Of a stretch of DNA of 7,355 nt, positions 5,263 to 7,355 are shown piece by piece. Made by a program: the position numbers and the translations under genes. Numbering within the stretch: position 1 is the first letter of the stretch; each line of letters opens with the position of its first letter. This DNA is from NBML01 sp029939535. Its GTDB lineage: Bacteria > Desulfobacterota > Desulfobacteria > Desulfobacterales > Desulfobacteraceae. Location: positions 1 through 7,355 of the forward strand of contig JAOZST010000190.1 of assembly GCA_029939535.1 (NCBI GenBank), written 5' to 3'. The notes beneath the pieces are model-generated. The model was not told the DNA's origin. It ran no database searches and saw nothing but the letters and a program-made list of their open reading frames with translations.

Positions 5263-5770
5263 AAATATTTTGTTAAAATCCATTATTCCAGAACCATATT
5301 TCTCTATGAGGCCGGCTTCTTTAAAAATTACAGCAATCTGTTTATTTCGAATAGATGATATATAGTTTCCGGTTTTTAGCTGGTCAATGCTTATTCCTGT
5401 AAGTTTGCCGGGATTAAAAAACTCAATAAAATCATCAAAAATTTTAACAATGGAATCTCCGGGCTGCATATAATCCCGATGGACAATCATGTTTATGATA
5501 ATTTCACGGATTGCCTCCATGGGGTACTCCCATCGTTCCTCTCGCTGGGCCTCTCCCTTAAAATAAGATCCTCTGCTGATATGCTTTTGGATAAATTCCA
5601 AAACAAGGTCAACGTCTGAGATAAGGTCTGTCCTTATTGTCATACTGTCTTTGATTAAATTTTGTAAGTGTCTCAACAACTTCTTTGGAAAAGGACGTTT
5701 TAAATTCCCGGGTCTGGGATTCTCCCTTTGAGATTTGTTTTTTCAGGTTATTTATGGATGGCAGATTCAA
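5254..5770 (-). pseudogene. Broken AlbA_2/Schlafen-type ATP-binding regulator
   Basis: The family consists of DNA-binding regulators with an N-terminal AlbA_2 (Schlafen-like) domain and a C-terminal HATPase_c_4 (RecG C-terminal-like) domain. The N-terminal piece, from a TTG at 5770, reads NLPSINNLKKQISKGESQTR and EFKTSFSKEVVETL (to about 5666). In another frame, without the expected AlbA_2 remainder and linker, the sequence continues DSMTIRTDLI and the ATPase-like part, with YPMEAIREIIINMIVHRDY, FFNPGKL, RNKQIA and GLIEKYGSGI. About 200 or more residues are missing at the junction (about 5655-5666). The protein then ends FNKIFVP at repeat copy 5, lacking the usual C-terminal winged-helix region. 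The 141-residue open frame from a TTG at 5679 is only the distal remnant. The N-terminal start lies just after the deacetylase stop. Confidence 0.8.
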
Positions 5771-5774
5771 ATAG

Positions 5775-6638
5775 TCAGGACCTGTTTTTTATATAATCCC
5801 TGCAGGTTATAAATTGATGGTCGCAAAATGAATCCAGCAGGGCTGCGAGTTTTTTTTCTGTTCTATGGAGATTTGTATAATGCCTGAATTTAAATTGTCT
5901 GGAAGCCTGTTCAACCCTTGGCTGGAAAGGGTCAAATTCCCAGGGGTGGGCGTAGAAAATGAATGTCTGATCTTTTTTCAGGACTGATTTCATGCCCAGC
6001 TTGAACAGAGGGAAAGGGAAAAGCCTGAAATACCCTCCCCCGCCCAGGGGTAAAATTTTATTATGAATCTTAAAATTGCTTATGGGCAGTTCAAAAAAAT
6101 TATTGTTTATTTTATAGCAGGCCTGTTTTTTTTTTGCCCTGGAAAGATCTATTGTTCCATATCTTCCATGACCTGAGAAGGAGTTGAAACTTGAGTCATA
6201 GGTGTAGCCTGCTAAGGCAATTGAACTCAGGATTTCATCATTCACGGCAAAACTGGGGGCCCGGTACCCATGGATTTGATGGCCTGTCAAATCTTCCAAC
6301 AGGACCTTGCTGGACTTGAGATCTTTTAGTAAGGCAGGGCCGGATAAATTCTTACACAGGTTGTGATTTAATCCATGGGAGGCTACTTCGTGGTCCTGGT
6401 CATGAATCTGTCGGACAAGATTTGGCAGTTTCTTTGCTATCCAGCCGAGAATAAAGAATGTTGCTTTGGGTTTGAATGGGAAAGAATCCAGGAGGTCAAG
6501 AATTTTCTGGGTATTTTTCTCTACCCTCAGTTCAAAACAATTCCAGGTTGAAAATTCAATGGATTCTTTAAAATTTTCAACCTGGAACCAGTCCTCAACA
6601 TCAAATGTCAGGAGGATTGATCTATTCACCCTTTTCAA
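5775..6638 (-). CDS. Polysaccharide deacetylase, XrtA/PEP-CTERM-locus type
   Basis: This is a NodB-like carbohydrate esterase (family 4) predicted to remove acetyl groups from an exopolysaccharide. The subfamily is usually found in exosortase (XrtA) exopolysaccharide loci. Motifs in order are LTFDVEDWFQVENF (10-23, catalytic D13 and D16), ATFFILGW (59-66), HEVASHGLNHNL (83-94, metal ligands H88 and H92), GYRAPSF (124-130), GYTYDSS (144-150), LGGGGYFRLFP (198-208), YAHPWEFDPFQPR (229-241) and FRHYTNLHRTEKKL (251-264). At 287 residues it is full length for the subfamily. There is no signal peptide, so it is probably cytoplasmic or periplasm-associated by another route. The start is uncertain: TTG at 6638, or GTG at 6629 with CAGG about nine bases upstream. 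An A10 run (6135-6126 on the coding strand) could slip. No exosortase or PEP-CTERM gene is visible here. Confidence 0.93.
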   Translation of the reverse strand: MKRVNRSILLTFDVEDWFQVENFKESIEFSTWNCFELRVEKNTQKILDLLDSFPFKPKATFFILGWIAKKLPNLVRQIHDQDHEVASHGLNHNLCKNLSGPALLKDLKSSKVLLEDLTGHQIHGYRAPSFAVNDEILSSIALAGYTYDSSFNSFSGHGRYGTIDLSRAKKKQACYKINNNFFELPISNFKIHNKILPLGGGGYFRLFPFPLFKLGMKSVLKKDQTFIFYAHPWEFDPFQPRVEQASRQFKFRHYTNLHRTEKKLAALLDSFCDHQFITCRDYIKNRS

Positions 6639-6647
6639 CCTGGCGGA

Positions 6648-7289
6648 TTACCTGCATAGAGAGTTTTCCCGCCCAAAAAAAATATCATCCTTTAATAATT
6701 CAATGGATTTACCTATTTTTTCAATTTCAACTTTTGATATCCATTTAACTGAACGTAATAAATCCTTTGGAAATTCTTTTATAATCTTAAATGCTTCCAG
6801 GGGATCTGCCCATAAATCTTTTTCTTTTGCATCTTTGAATATTGTATCCCAATGAAATTTATATTTTTCAGCAATAAAAAGGATATCCACGATATCTTTT
6901 ACATCCATCCTGCTGAGTGAACATAATTTGTTGGACAAAATATTACACCAGTTATCGATTCTATGGAACAATGCGCTGTTTTCAAAATCTCCTTTGTGAT
7001 ATTTGACATCGTTTACAAAGTCTATTTTCAAAAAAACTCCCTCTTTTTCAAGAACAAGCCTTACAAAGGAATCTGAAACAGTTCCTATTTCAACAATCCA
7101 TTTGGAATTTTCTTTAAGGCTTTCAATAATCAATTCTGTGTGGTTTTTAAAATCAGGGTTTGCATTGACAAACAAATCCAAATCATCAGAATACCGATGG
7201 TGCAAATAAAATCGGGAAAGAGCTGTGCCCCCGGTCAGATAAAAAGGTGAGTTGATCTCCTGGACCAGCTGCAGGACACCAGCCTGCAA
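6648..7289 (-). CDS. AbiEii/AbiGii-type nucleotidyltransferase (toxin or abortive-infection family)
   Basis: AbiEii proteins are DNA polymerase beta-type nucleotidyltransferases that act as toxins in phage-abortive infection. Counting from the TTG at 7289, the protein has FYLTGGTALSRFYLHHRYSDDLDLF at residues 16-40 (GGTAL and the DxD D36/D38). A probable third acid is D90 in FLKIDFV, and the family pattern ILSNKLCSLSRMDVKDIVDI covers 117-136. The frame continues upstream without ATG to a stop at 7343-7341, and the extra part (DTQEKYYQNKLYPLQAGV) looks like the true family N-terminus. The real protein is therefore probably about 14 residues longer. No canonical start exists there: AAAGGATAGAT precedes an ATC at 7331. 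Either a rare start is used or the start was lost. Its usual antitoxin partner should lie upstream, where only a 17-codon tail is visible. Confidence 0.85.
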   Translation of the reverse strand: MQAGVLQLVQEINSPFYLTGGTALSRFYLHHRYSDDLDLFVNANPDFKNHTELIIESLKENSKWIVEIGTVSDSFVRLVLEKEGVFLKIDFVNDVKYHKGDFENSALFHRIDNWCNILSNKLCSLSRMDVKDIVDILFIAEKYKFHWDTIFKDAKEKDLWADPLEAFKIIKEFPKDLLRSVKWISKVEIEKIGKSIELLKDDIFFGRENSLCR

Positions 7290-7299
7290 TGGATATAAT

Positions 7300-7355
7300 T
7301 TATTCTGATAATATTTTTCTTGCGTATCGATATCTATCCTTTAATTCTTTTGGAA
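7300..7355 (-). CDS. C-terminal end of an upstream gene, possible AbiEii partner
   Basis: The last 17 codons of an open frame read PKELKDRYRYARKILSE and end with TAA at 7302-7300. The gene enters from the right edge. It overlaps the upstream extension of the AbiEii-type frame, as expected for two coupled genes in one operon. The position suits an antitoxin or regulator partner of the nucleotidyltransferase, but the fragment is too short to identify. Confidence 0.5.
   Translation of the reverse strand, partial: PKELKDRYRYARKILSE

Noticed and set aside
1..7355. tRNA, rRNA, transposase or insertion-sequence genes
   Set aside because: I saw no cloverleaf-like sequence, rRNA segment, transposase-like protein or terminal inverted repeats on either strand.

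Overview
All the coding content I can support in this window lies on the minus strand, about a dozen collinear genes and gene remnants. The DNA is fairly AT-rich, intergenic gaps are short, and TTG/GTG starts are frequent. The gene mix (dTDP-sugar genes, a polysaccharide deacetylase of the type linked to XrtA/PEP-CTERM exosortase loci, a beta-CASP metallo-beta-lactamase RNase, several toxin-antitoxin modules) suggests an accessory region beside an exopolysaccharide/O-antigen locus of a Gram-negative bacterium. Protein style points towards Desulfobacterota (Desulfobacterales-like), but that is an inference without a marker gene.

Layout from low to high coordinates (3' to 5' for the genes): rfbA (1-865, nearly complete, running off the left edge); a wreck of rfbB (868-1294) with truncations at both ends, an internal deletion and two single-base frame changes; a RelE-type toxin truncated where it abuts the rfbB wreck (1282-1467), with its intact Phd/YefM-type antitoxin (1467-1730) and a perfect consensus sigma70 promoter (1768-1796); an intact MntA-HepT (MNT/HEPN) module (1889-2708); a beta-CASP metallo-beta-lactamase (2950-4257); an intact Phd-VapC module (4379-4980) with a recognisable promoter and a tandem repeat over its -35 box; a broken AlbA/Schlafen-type ATPase regulator (5254-5770); a polysaccharide deacetylase (5775-6638); an AbiEii-family nucleotidyltransferase (6648-7289 or longer); and the last codons of an upstream gene (7300-7355).

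The least ordinary feature is a degenerate dispersed repeat (core roughly TTATTCTCGCACGAAGACAC followed by AAAGG) present five times in the same orientation. Successive copies bracket the MntA-HepT operon, the metallo-beta-lactamase gene and the Phd-VapC operon, so this part of the window looks like an array of repeat-delimited cassettes. The copies flanking mntA-hepT resemble each other most, and so do the two flanking the MBL gene. No transposase, integrase or attC-like folding sequence is visible.

Functionally, rfbA would make dTDP-glucose, but its usual partner rfbB is dead here, so the pathway needs another rfbB copy. The deacetylase would act on an exported polysaccharide. The toxin-antitoxin and AbiEii-type genes are defence or stabilisation functions. 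Two genes (rfbB and the AlbA-type ATPase) each carry a large internal deletion, and relE has lost its 3' end, so the segment appears to be eroding by deletion.
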